DNA from: a bacterium
Lineage (GTDB): Bacteria; Desulfobacterota; JAPLJL01
Direction: 5' to 3'
Assembly (NCBI GenBank): GCA_028713675.1
Contig: JAQTNV010000008.1
Span: 42,885-85,754, forward strand
DNA length: 42,870 nucleotides
The translations under genes and the position numbers were made by a program. The notes under the pieces were generated by a model. It was not told where the DNA came from. It ran no database searches and was given only the letters and a program-made list of their open reading frames with translations. Positions 15,884-25,616 of the stretch are shown here, piece by piece. Each line of letters begins with the position of its first letter. Positions within the stretch are counted from its first letter, which is position 1.

Positions 15884-16771
15884 TTAATCCTCCCCCGCCT
15901 TCATCTCGGCCGGGACCGGGGTTTTCTCCGCCATTACCATAATTTTCCGGCCGTCCGTGCTGATCACGATGTCCCCGTTCTCATCGGTCCGATAGATCTT
16001 TGTTCCTCTTTTAATCAGCTTATCCAGCGTCGATTGGGAGAGATGTCCGTCGTTATTTGGGCCAGCGGAGATCACCGCCACCCGGGGTTTGACCCGGTCC
16101 AGAAACGGGATCGAGGTGGAATACTTCGACCCGTGATTACCGACCTTCAGGACTTCGGATCGCAGGTCGGGATTATTCGCCATCAGCCTTTTTTCCGCTT
16201 CCCCCTCGGCATCCCCCATGAAAAGAAAACCAACATCCAGGCAGTTCAGCCTGGCGATCACGCTGTTGTTATTGGCATCGGACCGGGAATGCGAGATCAG
16301 CGGGTCTTCCGGGGCCAGGATGCTCAGGATGATGCCCGGATCCACCGTATATGCCTGGCCGGCCCGGGCGATTTTATATTTGACATCGTTTTTCCGGAGG
16401 CCGGTTAAGAGATCCGCGTAAACCCGGGTATTGGCCCCGAACCCCGGTTCGGTGAAAAGGGCGAAGAAAAAGGTCCCGATCAGATTCTGGAACCCGCCGA
16501 TATGGTCCTCGTGCGGATGGGTGGCAATGACCAGATTCAAACCTTTGATCTTTTGGGATTTGAGGTAATCGCCGACTTTATCCCCGGCCTTTCCGCTCCC
16601 GGAGTCGATCAGGACGGCCTTTTGCCCGGGAGAGATGATCAGGATGGAATCCCCCTCCCCCACATCGATAAAGTGAACCTGGAGATCCTGGGCGGACAGC
16701 CGGAGGGGAAAATAAATAATGATGGACAATATCAGCAGGGGCCATCCGGCCGGCCGGCGTTTCAGAGCCAT
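15884..16771 (-). CDS. Exported ComEC/Rec2-like metallo-beta-lactamase-fold hydrolase
   Basis: The N-terminus is a signal peptide or anchor (LLILSIIIYFPLRLSAQ, cleavage near residue 28). The rest is an MBL domain: QVHFIDVGEGDSILI (residues 31-45) and metal ligands in ATHPHEDHIGG (His85, His87, Asp89, His90). FLFMGDAEGEAEKRL and LKVGNHGSKYSTS follow. It matches the soluble C-terminal nuclease-like domain of ComEC (DUF4131-Competence-MBL architecture) without the channel. Free-standing versions are presumed to be secreted phosphodiesterases or nucleases, with no proven substrate. A gene with a ComEA-like HhH lies 4 kb away. No channel gene is in the window. Confidence 0.88.
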   Translation of the reverse strand: MALKRRPAGWPLLILSIIIYFPLRLSAQDLQVHFIDVGEGDSILIISPGQKAVLIDSGSGKAGDKVGDYLKSQKIKGLNLVIATHPHEDHIGGFQNLIGTFFFALFTEPGFGANTRVYADLLTGLRKNDVKYKIARAGQAYTVDPGIILSILAPEDPLISHSRSDANNNSVIARLNCLDVGFLFMGDAEGEAEKRLMANNPDLRSEVLKVGNHGSKYSTSIPFLDRVKPRVAVISAGPNNDGHLSQSTLDKLIKRGTKIYRTDENGDIVISTDGRKIMVMAEKTPVPAEMKAGED

Positions 16772-16824
16772 AGATTTTAAAGTTTAGTTACTTTGGCAGA
16801 GAAATCATCATTTACCATTGATCT

Positions 16825-17685
16825 TTAATCCCCTGGACTCTTCCCCGAAGATGCCGACAAAAGAAAGAACAGCGAAGCCACGGCGGCATTCATCAGGATG
16901 GAAAAGATCATGACAACATAGAAAACGGAATACATCTGACTGAAACCGAGAAACACTCCCCGGGCGAAGTCCCCGATCCAGGAAGTCAGGAGATTAAAAA
17001 GGAAAAGCAGCCCGGACAGAATGGCGAAGCCGCTCCACGCGCCTTTTATGTCCGGCGGGCTGAGCCTGATCGAACTGCCGACTGTAAAAGTCAGGTACAG
17101 GAACAGGTAGAATTTCCAGTCGGTCAGGTTCTTGAGGGTCAGAAGCGAGGAAAAGATAACGGGGATGCCCTTCAGGACCGCTCCTCCCAAAACCGCGATG
17201 TTCGTGCTTACGCCGGTCGAAGTGGCGGTTATGGCCCGGGCCAGCGACGGGAAGACTTCTCTGCCGATCAGGTATCTCGACGAGAAGTAAACAACCAGGG
17301 TTCCCAGGACGATGGGGCCGATCCCGATGAAAAAGTTTCCGATTTGATGATAAAGATTATGCGGGTCATAGCTGTGTTTTACGTAACCCAGGCTCCCCTC
17401 GGAAGGATTAAAGTCGAACCATTTGATCTCCGTTATTCTGTGGCCAAAAATAATGCAGAATAAAGCGTGCCCGGATTCGTGGATGATCGTTCCGATCCAG
17501 CCGAAAATCCAGTAATAGGCCCGGAACCCCAAAACCCGGCACACCGCCCTCTCCTCAAGAACCGCCAGGTAGTTCATCAGAAGCGATAATGCTATTCCCG
17601 GTCCCAGCATTATCATCAGATGGGAAAACGTGGTTACCGTGGTGGACCATAAATACCGCAGGATCGAATCGGCGATTGAATCCAT
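16825..17685 (-). CDS. Polytopic membrane protein with HExxH motif (M50/site-2-protease-like)
   Basis: The HExxH zinc motif is His69-Glu70-Ser-Gly-His73, in IGTIIHESGHALFCIIFGHRITEI. This is the context seen in M50-type membrane metalloproteases, where the motif lies within a membrane helix. About six or seven hydrophobic segments are visible (around 20-42, 57-82, 118-140, 155-178, 190-212, 223-245, 252-276). The second M50 motif (LDG or NPDG type) is not obvious. SPPDIKGAWSG near 210 could serve, so this may be an inactive or divergent member. It lies downstream of three YfhO genes on the same strand with a 94-bp gap. The substrate is unknown. Confidence 0.6.
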   Translation of the reverse strand: MDSIADSILRYLWSTTVTTFSHLMIMLGPGIALSLLMNYLAVLEERAVCRVLGFRAYYWIFGWIGTIIHESGHALFCIIFGHRITEIKWFDFNPSEGSLGYVKHSYDPHNLYHQIGNFFIGIGPIVLGTLVVYFSSRYLIGREVFPSLARAITATSTGVSTNIAVLGGAVLKGIPVIFSSLLTLKNLTDWKFYLFLYLTFTVGSSIRLSPPDIKGAWSGFAILSGLLFLFNLLTSWIGDFARGVFLGFSQMYSVFYVVMIFSILMNAAVASLFFLLSASSGKSPGD

Positions 17686-17779
17686 TCCTGATCGAAATTC
17701 CTTTATACCAAGCCGGAAAAATCAATTTTATCTTTTGATACTTCCCCAATGCGTCCAAAAATCATTGAGTCATATTTAT

Positions 17780-20047
17780 TCAAACCGCTTTTTCTTTTCC
17801 CTTTCCGCGGGTGAAGGTCATCACGATCAATCCCAGCCAGATCAAAAATTCCAAACCGCTGACCCAGACGGATTTTTTCAAAATTTCCGGGAAATAATTG
17901 AAGACGATCTTATGCTTTCCCGCCGGGATCCTCACCGCCCGGAAAAAACCGTCCGCCCGGAAAATCCCGGCCGGATTGCCGTCCACCTCGGCTTTCCAGC
18001 CCGGATAATAACTGTCCAGGAGCAGAAGCCAGCCGGCCTCTTTCGCCTCCGCCTCCACCGTCACCTTCTCGTTCTGATATTCAATGATCCGGGCCGGTTC
18101 CGACTTGAGCGGACTCGAGCCGGGCCCGGCTTTTTCCGGATCGGCTTCGATCAGGAGGATTTGGCCGGCGGGAAAATCCGGAGCCGACCAATGCTCGATA
18201 ATCCAGTCCTGGCTGGAAAACGCCTGCGCCTGATAAAAAATCAGGGCGTGGGGAAAAGTGCCGGGAATCTTTTCAAAGCCGCGATCAACGTAATAATAAT
18301 ATTCCATCCCGGCTCTGGCCAAAATCATTTCTTGCGGCAAATCGGCCCTTCGTAAAAGCTGCCTGAATTTTTTCACTTCCATCGGGAAAAAAGTGCCGCC
18401 GGCCCACCGGATATCATTTAAGCCGTAATAAACCTTCCATCCGTCTTCCAGTAATTCCTTCGGCAGATTTTCATATCCCTCCGCGCTGATCTGCCACCTC
18501 AACAAATTCCGATTCGGCACCGGAACGGAATAGATGCGTGGGGGGACAATCCGGCCCTTTTCCCTTTCCCAAAAATCCCGGACGAACTCATTCGGCCGGA
18601 AAAAATCAGCCGTCCTGACTGGGTTGAGCCGATGATGAGCGGAATATAAATCCAGGAAAAGCACCAGGGCCAATCCCAAGCCCAGCCAGCGCACATTCAC
18701 TTTCCCGATCGACAGAATCATTCCCGATCCAGCCAGGAAAAACACCGCTATCCGCAGAATATTCCTCCGGAAAAGGTACGCGGTAAGGTCCTGGTAATTG
18801 TTTCCGAATTCCCGGGTATGAAGCGGATAGATAAAAAGCAAAACGATGATGATGCCCGCGACCAGGAAGCAAATCCACGCTCCCGGGGGAAATAACCGCT
18901 TCCGGCCGGAGAAATATTCATATCCGATAACCGCGAGCAGGACGAAGCCGAAGTTTAAAAACAGGAAAAACTTCTCCGGGAATCGGAACAGATCAAAACC
19001 GGGCAGGTATTCATGAAAAAACGGGTAAATTCCCAGGTTATTCCCCAGCATCATCCCCAGCCCGAATAAAGCCAGAATCAGCCAGAGCAGGGTTTTCCAT
19101 ACCGCCGGACCGGCAAATGAAAAAATCACCACGAGCAGTAAGGTCACTCCCAGGTAATGGCTCAAAAAATAAAAGAAGCCATAAAAAAAGCCGAGATTCC
19201 AGAAAGAAACCGTTGCTGATTCAAAAAGGTAATTGGGAACAAATAAAGATCCCAATTTGGATGGAGCCAAAGACCAAAGCGCCGCTTCTTCCAGGCTCAT
19301 CCCTCCGGTCCGATTCGAAAGCGGAACCAGCTCGGCGGTCAGAGCGATCTGGGGCAAATTGACAATCACGGCCCCAACCAGACCCAAAGCCAGCGCTCCC
19401 GACGCCTTGAGCAAATCCCCGGGACGCACCTTCCGCCTGGGGGCCAGGACCACCACCCCGAAAGCCAGAACCCAGCTCATCCCCGCCAGCTGGATCTCCC
19501 CCCCCATAATCTGCGCCGCCATCACCAGGCCCAGAAAAAGACTCCACCGGAGCCACTTCGTTTCCAGGGCCTCGTCCAGGCAGATGATCAGCAGGCCCAG
19601 CCAGGCGATGGTCCGCAGAAACAACGGAATGGAAGCCAGCGAAATCATGTATCCGCCGAACCCGAACCCGGCCGCGCCGATCAGGCTGGCCTCCTCCCCG
19701 AACCCGACCTTCCGTAAAGCCAGGTAAAATGTCAGCAGGAAAAACAGGTGGTGAAGAACCACGTCGTAAACCACCCCCCGCTCCGGGCCGAAAAGCAGAA
19801 AGAAAAAATTCAAAGGATAAAACGCCTCCGACTGCGGATTGGCCGCGTGAGGCACTCCGAAGAAACTGTAAGGAAGCCAGAGCGTGGGTCCGCTCAACCC
19901 GGACCAGAAATACTTCTTGGATAAAATCTCCGCGGGAATGTCCCGGAAGAAAAACATTTTCCCGGGGGCGAGGGCCTCCCCCCAAAATATAATTCCCAGT
20001 CCTAAAAGCAGGAAAAGATAAGAATAGTCTTTGCGGACATTAATCAT
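17780..20047 (-). CDS. YfhO family GT-C membrane protein (copy C)
   Basis: A 755-residue polytopic membrane protein with the GT-C fold. Family members transfer sugars from lipid carriers to envelope polymers, and Bacillus YfhO glycosylates lipoteichoic acid. The first extracytoplasmic loop holds DIPAEIL...FFGVPHAANPQSEAFYPLNFFF, a YfhO landmark. About a dozen hydrophobic helices follow to about residue 480. The C-terminal soluble domain ends with SYYPGWKAEVDGNPAGIFRADGFFRAVRIPAGKHKIVF, the other landmark. It is the third of three tandem paralogues on the minus strand. The first ~245 residues and last ~75 are almost identical to the neighbours, while the middle diverges. No clear Shine-Dalgarno lies before the start. 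The acceptor is unknown. Confidence 0.85.
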   Translation of the reverse strand: MINVRKDYSYLFLLLGLGIIFWGEALAPGKMFFFRDIPAEILSKKYFWSGLSGPTLWLPYSFFGVPHAANPQSEAFYPLNFFFLLFGPERGVVYDVVLHHLFFLLTFYLALRKVGFGEEASLIGAAGFGFGGYMISLASIPLFLRTIAWLGLLIICLDEALETKWLRWSLFLGLVMAAQIMGGEIQLAGMSWVLAFGVVVLAPRRKVRPGDLLKASGALALGLVGAVIVNLPQIALTAELVPLSNRTGGMSLEEAALWSLAPSKLGSLFVPNYLFESATVSFWNLGFFYGFFYFLSHYLGVTLLLVVIFSFAGPAVWKTLLWLILALFGLGMMLGNNLGIYPFFHEYLPGFDLFRFPEKFFLFLNFGFVLLAVIGYEYFSGRKRLFPPGAWICFLVAGIIIVLLFIYPLHTREFGNNYQDLTAYLFRRNILRIAVFFLAGSGMILSIGKVNVRWLGLGLALVLFLDLYSAHHRLNPVRTADFFRPNEFVRDFWEREKGRIVPPRIYSVPVPNRNLLRWQISAEGYENLPKELLEDGWKVYYGLNDIRWAGGTFFPMEVKKFRQLLRRADLPQEMILARAGMEYYYYVDRGFEKIPGTFPHALIFYQAQAFSSQDWIIEHWSAPDFPAGQILLIEADPEKAGPGSSPLKSEPARIIEYQNEKVTVEAEAKEAGWLLLLDSYYPGWKAEVDGNPAGIFRADGFFRAVRIPAGKHKIVFNYFPEILKKSVWVSGLEFLIWLGLIVMTFTRGKGKEKAV

Positions 20048-20096
20048 TTATTTTAAAAGCATGCCTGAATCATCGGATTCTTTCGCAGGTAATCAG

Positions 20097-22370
20097 TCAG
20101 ATTTTTTCTTTTCCCTTTCCGCGGGTGAAGGTTGTCGCGATCAATCCCAGCCAGATCATAAATCCCAAACCGCCGGCCCAGGCGGATTTTTTCAAAATTG
20201 CCGGGAAATAATTAAAGACGATCGTATGTTTTCCGGCCGGGATCCTCACCGCCCGGAAGAAACCGTCGGCCCGGAAAACCTCGGCCGGGCTGCCGTCCAC
20301 CTCGGCTTTCCAGCCCGGATAATAACTGTCCAGGAGCAGAAGCCAGCCGGCCTCTTTCGCCTCCGCCTCTACCGTCACTTTCTCGTTCCGGTATTCGGTG
20401 ATCCGGGCCGGCTCCGACCCCGGCAGGTTCAAGCCGGGATCCGTATTTTCCTCCCCGGTCTCGATTAACAGCACCTGCCCGGCGGGAAAATCCGGATTCG
20501 ACCATCTTTCCATGATCTGGTCCCGGCCGGGAAGCGTCCGCGACTGATAAAAAATCATGGCGCGGGGAAAGGCGCCGGGAATTTTGGTGAAACCTTGGTC
20601 AAAGGAATAGATATATTCCACTCCGGACCGGGCTAATATAAGTTCATTTTGCGGCCATTTGGATTCTTCTAAAAGTTTCAGAAATTTATCCACCTCCTTC
20701 GGGTAAAAAGTGCCGCCGGCCCACCGGACATCATCCAGGGCAAAATAAACAGACCATCCGCCGACCAGCATTTTTTTCGGTGAATCTCCGGTATATCCTT
20801 TCTCCTTCCTCTGGGTATGCAGAATCAAATCCTGTTTTGGCGACACGATCGAAAATATGCGCGGGGGAACAATCTGATTCTTCTCGTTGGTCAGAAATTC
20901 CCCGATAAACCCGTTCGGCTGGAAAAAATCGCTGGTCTCAACCGGATTAAGCCGATGATGAGCGGAATATAAATCCAGGAAAAGCACCAGGGCCAATCCC
21001 AAGCCCAGCCAGCGCGCATTCACCTTCCCGATCAACAGAATCAGTCCCGACCCAGCCAGGAAAAACACTGCTATCCGCAGAATATTTCTCCGGAAAAGAT
21101 ACGCGGTAATGGCCTGGTAGTTATTCCCGAATTCCTCGATTCGAAGCGGATAAACTAAAAGAAAAACCACGACGGCCGCAACGGCCAGGAAGCACACCCC
21201 CGCCCCCCAGGGAAATAATCGCTTCCAGCCGGAGACATATTCATATCCGTAAGCCGCGAGCAAAACGAAGCCGAAGTTCAAAAACAATAAAAACTTGTCC
21301 GGGTACTCAAACAAATTGAACCCGGGCAGATATTTATGTAAAGACGTATAGACCCCCAGGTTGTCCCCTAAAATCATCATCAGGCCGAAATAAAACAGGA
21401 TCAGCCAGAAGATCACCTGCGGTTTTTCTATATTGATCAGGGAGAAAATAACCAAAATCAATAAAGTCACCCCCAGGTAATGGCTCAGAAAATAGGTGTA
21501 GCCGTAGAAAAAGCCGAAATTCCAGAAATAATACGCCGATGAGGTAAGGATATAATTGGGAAAAAAGAGCGATCCCAATTTGGAGGGGTCCAAAGAAAAA
21601 GCTGTCGCACTCGCCAGGCTCATCCCTCCGGTCCGATTCGAAAGCGGAACCAGCTCCCCCGCCAGGGCGATCTGAGGCAAATTGACAATCACTGCCCCAA
21701 CCAGACCCAAAGCCAGCGCTCCCGCCGCCTTGAGCAAATCCTGCGGCTTTGCCGTCCGCTGAGGGGCAAAAACCACCACCCCGAAAGCCAGGATCCAGCT
21801 CATCCCCGCCAGTTGGATCTCCCCCCCCATAATCTGCGCCGCCATCACCAGGCCCAGCAGAAGGCTCCACCGGAGCCATTTCTTTTCCAGGGCCTCATTC
21901 AGGCAGATGATCAGCAGACCCAGCCAGGCGGCGGTCCGCAGAAACAACGGAATGGAAGCCAGCGAAATCATGTATCCGCTGAACCCGAACCCGGCCGCGC
22001 CGATCAGGCTGGCCTCCTCCCCGAATCCCACTCTCCGCAAGGCCAAATAAAATGTCAGCAGGAAAAACAGGTGATGCAGGACCACGTCGTAAACCACCCC
22101 CCGCTCCGGGCCGAAAAGCAGAAAGAAAAAATTCAAAGGATAAAACGCCTCCGACTGCGGATTGGCCGCGTGAGGCACTCCGAAGAAACTGTAAGGAAGC
22201 CAGAGCGTGGGTCCGCTCGACCCGGACCAGAAAAGTTTCTTGGCCACAATCGCCGAGGGAATATCCCGGATGAAAAACAGTTTCCCGGGGGCAAGAGCTT
22301 CCCACCAGAAAATAATTCCGAGTCCCAAAAGCAGGAAAAGATAAGCGTGGTCTTTGCGAAGATTAATCAT
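20097..22370 (-). CDS. YfhO family GT-C membrane protein (copy B)
   Basis: Middle copy of the triplet, 757 residues. It has the same architecture: N-terminal anchor with FLLLGLGIIFWWEALAPGK, the GVPHAANPQSEAFYPLN loop, many membrane helices, and a C-terminal PGWKAEVDGSPAEVFRADGFFRAV domain. Its N-terminal ~240 residues are nearly the same as copy C, including long identical DNA stretches. The region of about 250-450 (TSSAYYFWNFGFFYGYTYF, QVIFWLILFYFGLMMILGDN) and the soluble part of about 500-640 differ clearly, which would fit different acceptors or donors. The spacing to copy C is 49 bp, so cotranscription is likely. Copy A lies 71 bp upstream. Confidence 0.85.
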   Translation of the reverse strand: MINLRKDHAYLFLLLGLGIIFWWEALAPGKLFFIRDIPSAIVAKKLFWSGSSGPTLWLPYSFFGVPHAANPQSEAFYPLNFFFLLFGPERGVVYDVVLHHLFFLLTFYLALRRVGFGEEASLIGAAGFGFSGYMISLASIPLFLRTAAWLGLLIICLNEALEKKWLRWSLLLGLVMAAQIMGGEIQLAGMSWILAFGVVVFAPQRTAKPQDLLKAAGALALGLVGAVIVNLPQIALAGELVPLSNRTGGMSLASATAFSLDPSKLGSLFFPNYILTSSAYYFWNFGFFYGYTYFLSHYLGVTLLILVIFSLINIEKPQVIFWLILFYFGLMMILGDNLGVYTSLHKYLPGFNLFEYPDKFLLFLNFGFVLLAAYGYEYVSGWKRLFPWGAGVCFLAVAAVVVFLLVYPLRIEEFGNNYQAITAYLFRRNILRIAVFFLAGSGLILLIGKVNARWLGLGLALVLFLDLYSAHHRLNPVETSDFFQPNGFIGEFLTNEKNQIVPPRIFSIVSPKQDLILHTQRKEKGYTGDSPKKMLVGGWSVYFALDDVRWAGGTFYPKEVDKFLKLLEESKWPQNELILARSGVEYIYSFDQGFTKIPGAFPRAMIFYQSRTLPGRDQIMERWSNPDFPAGQVLLIETGEENTDPGLNLPGSEPARITEYRNEKVTVEAEAKEAGWLLLLDSYYPGWKAEVDGSPAEVFRADGFFRAVRIPAGKHTIVFNYFPAILKKSAWAGGLGFMIWLGLIATTFTRGKGKEKI

Positions 22371-22441
22371 TTATTTTAAATGCATGCCTGAATCATCGGC
22401 TTTTTTTACATGCAATCAGTCGGATTTATTCTTTGCTTTAC

Positions 22442-24715
22442 TCAAATCGTTTTTTCTTTTCCCTTTCCGCGGGTGAAGGTTGTCACGATCAATCCCAGCC
22501 AGATCAAGAATCCCAAACCGCTGACCCAGACGGATTTTTTAAAATTTGTCGGTATAAAATTGAAGACGATCTTATGTTTTCCCGCTGGAATCCTGACTGC
22601 CCGGAAGAAACCGTCGGCCCGGAAAATCTCAACCGGATGGCCGTCAACTTCGGCTTTCCAGCCGGGATAGTAACTGTCCAGAAGCAAAAGCCACCCGGTC
22701 TCCTTCGCCTCCGCCTCTACCGTCACCTTCTCGTTCTGATATTCAATGATCCGGGCCGGTTCTGACTGGAGCGAGCTTGACCCGGGATCAATTCTTCCCG
22801 GTTCAGCTTCGATCAGAAGCGTCTGGCCGGCGGGAAAATCCGGAGTCGACCAAAGTGTGGCAATCTGATACTGGCTGGAAAACATCCGGGCCTGATAAAA
22901 AACCATGGCTCGAGCAAAGGCGGCGGGAATTCCGGTGAAACCTCGATCAACGGAATAGGAATATTCCACCCCGGATCTGGCCAAGATCAGATCTTTTTGC
23001 GACGATTCGGCCCTCCCCAAAACCCTCATAAATCTATCCATATCTATCGGGTAAAAAGTCCCGTTCTGCCTAATATCATTCAAGCCATAATAAACAGACC
23101 AACCGCCTTCAAAGATTTTTTTAAGCAAATCTGCAACATATTTAAGGTCCTTCCCCTGTACCTGTAAAATCTGGTCTTGAGCCGGTATCGTAGTCGGAAA
23201 TATGCGCGGCGGGACAATCCGGCCCTTTTCTCTGGCAGATAATTCCCGGACAAAGTAATCAGGCCGAAAAGAATACTCCGTCGTCACCTGATTAATTAGA
23301 TGATGGGCAAAAAACAAATCCCCAAAAAGCGCCAAAGCCAAAACCAATCCCACCCAACCCGCCCTCAATTTTCCAATCATCAGAATCAATCCCGATCCAA
23401 TCAGGAAGAACGCCGAAATCCTCAGAATATTCCTTCGGAAAAGATATTCCTTGGCGTTGCCAAAGTTATTTCCGAATTCCCAGATTCGAAGCGGATGGAT
23501 CAAAAGAAAAACGATGATGACCACTGCGGCAAATAAACATATACCCGCCCCCCAGGGAAATAATCGCTTCCGGCCGGAGGCATATTCATATCCGGAAACG
23601 GCAAGCAAAACGAAGCCGAAGTTTAGAAACAGGAAAAACTTGTCCGGGAATCGAAACAAATCAAACCCCGGCAGATATTTATGTAAAAAGGCATACACTC
23701 CCAGGTGGTCGCCCAAAATCATCCCCAGGCCAAACAAAGCCAGAACCAGCCAGATTAACCCTCTCCATTTACCTGTGCCGGACAACGAGAAAATCACCAA
23801 AAGCAATAAAGTCACCCCCAGGTAATGACTTACAGAAAACGGAGAATAATAGAAAACACCCAAATCAAAGGGGTAACCTTTCGACCAGGGAAAGAGGTAA
23901 TTGGGCACAAAAAGCGAGGCCAGGTGTGAGGGGTCAAAAGACCACAATGTCGCATTTACAATGCTCTCCCCTCCCGCGCGATTCGAAAGCGGAATCAGCT
24001 CTTTCGCCAGGGCAATCTGGGGCAAATTAACTATTACCGCCCCGACCAAACCCAAAACCATCGCTCCCGACGCCATGAACAAGTCACGGGGAGACACCTT
24101 CCTTTTGGGGGCCAGGACCACCACCCCGAAAGCCAATACCCAGCTCATCACCGCCAGCTGGATCTCACCCCCCATAATCTGCGCCGCCATTGCCAGGCCC
24201 AGCAGAAGACTCCACCGGAGCCACTTTGTTTCCAGGGCCTCGTTCAGGCAGATAACCAGCAAGCCTAGCCAAGCGATGGTTCTTACAAACAACGGAATGG
24301 AAGGCAGTGAAATCAGGTATCCGCCGAACCCGAACCCGGCCGCGCCGATCAGGCTGGCCTCCTCCCCGAATCCCACCCTCCGCAAGGCCAAATAAAATGT
24401 CAGCAGGAAAAACAGGTGGTGCAGAACCACATCGTAAACCACCCCCCGCTCCGGGCCGAAAAGCAAAAAGAAAAAATTCAGAGGATAAAACGCCTCGAAC
24501 TGCGGATTGGCCGCATAAGGCACTCCGAAGAAAAAATAAGGAGACCAGAGCGTTGGAAAGCCCGACCCGGACCAGAAAAGTTTCTTGGCCACAATCGCCG
24601 TGGGGATGTCCCCGTAAAAAAAGAGCTTCCCGGGGGCGAGGGCTTCCCACCAAAATACAATTCCCAGTCCTAAAAGCAGGAAAAGATAAGAATAGTCTTT
24701 GCGAATATTAATCAT
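22442..24715 (-). CDS. YfhO family GT-C membrane protein (copy A)
   Basis: First gene of the triplet in the direction of transcription, 757 residues. The landmarks are as in the other copies, with small changes: the first loop reads FFGVPYAANPQFEAFYPLN and the C-terminal domain PGWKAEVDGHPVEIFRADGFFRAV. It is the most diverged of the three in the middle region (LFPWSKGYPFDLGVFYYSPFSVSHYLG; RQNGTFYPIDMDRFMRVL). The three genes and their intergenic segments repeat with a period of about 2.32-2.35 kb. The promoter is probably in 24716-24773, which is AT-rich, but no clear box is seen. Confidence 0.85.
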   Translation of the reverse strand: MINIRKDYSYLFLLLGLGIVFWWEALAPGKLFFYGDIPTAIVAKKLFWSGSGFPTLWSPYFFFGVPYAANPQFEAFYPLNFFFLLFGPERGVVYDVVLHHLFFLLTFYLALRRVGFGEEASLIGAAGFGFGGYLISLPSIPLFVRTIAWLGLLVICLNEALETKWLRWSLLLGLAMAAQIMGGEIQLAVMSWVLAFGVVVLAPKRKVSPRDLFMASGAMVLGLVGAVIVNLPQIALAKELIPLSNRAGGESIVNATLWSFDPSHLASLFVPNYLFPWSKGYPFDLGVFYYSPFSVSHYLGVTLLLLVIFSLSGTGKWRGLIWLVLALFGLGMILGDHLGVYAFLHKYLPGFDLFRFPDKFFLFLNFGFVLLAVSGYEYASGRKRLFPWGAGICLFAAVVIIVFLLIHPLRIWEFGNNFGNAKEYLFRRNILRISAFFLIGSGLILMIGKLRAGWVGLVLALALFGDLFFAHHLINQVTTEYSFRPDYFVRELSAREKGRIVPPRIFPTTIPAQDQILQVQGKDLKYVADLLKKIFEGGWSVYYGLNDIRQNGTFYPIDMDRFMRVLGRAESSQKDLILARSGVEYSYSVDRGFTGIPAAFARAMVFYQARMFSSQYQIATLWSTPDFPAGQTLLIEAEPGRIDPGSSSLQSEPARIIEYQNEKVTVEAEAKETGWLLLLDSYYPGWKAEVDGHPVEIFRADGFFRAVRIPAGKHKIVFNFIPTNFKKSVWVSGLGFLIWLGLIVTTFTRGKGKEKTI

Positions 24716-24773
24716 TGATTGTAACTGAAAATAACCGGCACTTATTTTATAGTCACCGGAAGCTTGATCATGC

Positions 24774-25523
24774 TCAAGGTATACGGGGCCGCAGCGAGGT
24801 AGGAATCAACATCGACACGCTTTTACGATAAAGGCGGTAACTCTCGCCAAAACTCTTCACCAGGTCTCGTTCCTCCAGCAGCGTGCCGATTACGACCCAA
24901 CAGCTCCACATCAAGTTGAAAAGCAATCGGTCGGCCCGCCACACGGGATGGGACCAGATCAGCACCAGCATGCACAGGTACAACGGATGGCGCACCCAGC
25001 GGTAAGGCCCGCGGATTTTAATTGCGGTCGGCTGAACATCCTGACCATCCAAATGCCGGCGCAGGCGCAAGAGGCCGAACGGATCGAATTCCCCGAGAGC
25101 TACTACCCCCCAATAAAATCCGGCCATGGCCAACGGAATGCCAAGGTAGACCAGCCAGCCGTATGGTGCCGGTACGCGAAAAATCGTTATTGGTGAAGTC
25201 TGCCAGAGAATGATCATGGCAAACAGCGCCAGACCCGAGGCAATCGAGTAAACTGCCGGCCAGCAATACTCCGGGATCGACCGCTCGATCATGCCTTTGA
25301 ATGATTCCCGGATCATCACACTGTGTTGGATAAAAAAGAGCATGCAGAGGAAAAGGCCGTCCCAGAGAAGAACACCGGTATTGCCGAAACCGAGATGGAA
25401 AAGCTCCGGCGTTCCCGCCGCGAGGAAGATCAGAAATGCCAGCAGGGCCCCGCCCCCGATCAGCCCGGACGACCAGATCAACAAAGATATTCCCCGGCCA
25501 TCCCTTTTCGTCACCGTTTCCAT
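24774..25523 (-). CDS. Membrane methyltransferase of the ICMT/NnrU/MddA group
   Basis: An integral membrane protein of 249 residues with about five to six helices. The C-terminal signature KIRGPYRWVRHPLYLCMLVLIW...LEERDLVKSFGESYRLYRKSVSMLIP is the SAM-binding region of the isoprenylcysteine carboxyl methyltransferase superfamily. The wording GPYR-VRHPLY...EERDLV---G--Y--Y---V-ML-P is closest to MddA, which methylates methanethiol to dimethyl sulfide. NnrU-like proteins share part of this. The specific substrate is therefore a family-level guess. It is flanked by YfhO copy A downstream and a TlpA-like gene upstream on the same strand, with no evident operon link. Confidence 0.75.
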   Translation of the reverse strand: METVTKRDGRGISLLIWSSGLIGGGALLAFLIFLAAGTPELFHLGFGNTGVLLWDGLFLCMLFFIQHSVMIRESFKGMIERSIPEYCWPAVYSIASGLALFAMIILWQTSPITIFRVPAPYGWLVYLGIPLAMAGFYWGVVALGEFDPFGLLRLRRHLDGQDVQPTAIKIRGPYRWVRHPLYLCMLVLIWSHPVWRADRLLFNLMWSCWVVIGTLLEERDLVKSFGESYRLYRKSVSMLIPTSLRPRIP

Positions 25524-25616
25524 TTCCCTTGCAACCGCCGGTTCAAGTTGCCTCCTGAAAACAAATGATCCTTGCCCGGTACGGAACTATATCCCCTCAA
25601 AAAATAATTGTTTGCC

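Larger units (their letters stand above)
17780..24715. repeat. Tandem triplication of a 2.3-kb YfhO gene unit
   Basis: Three genes of 2268-2274 bp start at 20047, 22370 and 24715, with short intergenic segments. Two of these share GCATGCCTGAATCATCGG. Identity is very high at both gene ends and low in the middle, which points to duplication followed by gene conversion or by selection for variation in the central part. Confidence 0.85.

Noticed and set aside
15884-16771. Full ComEC DNA channel or complete competence locus
   Set aside because: Only the MBL domain is present, without the membrane channel, and the HhH lipoprotein is 4 kb away and of different architecture.
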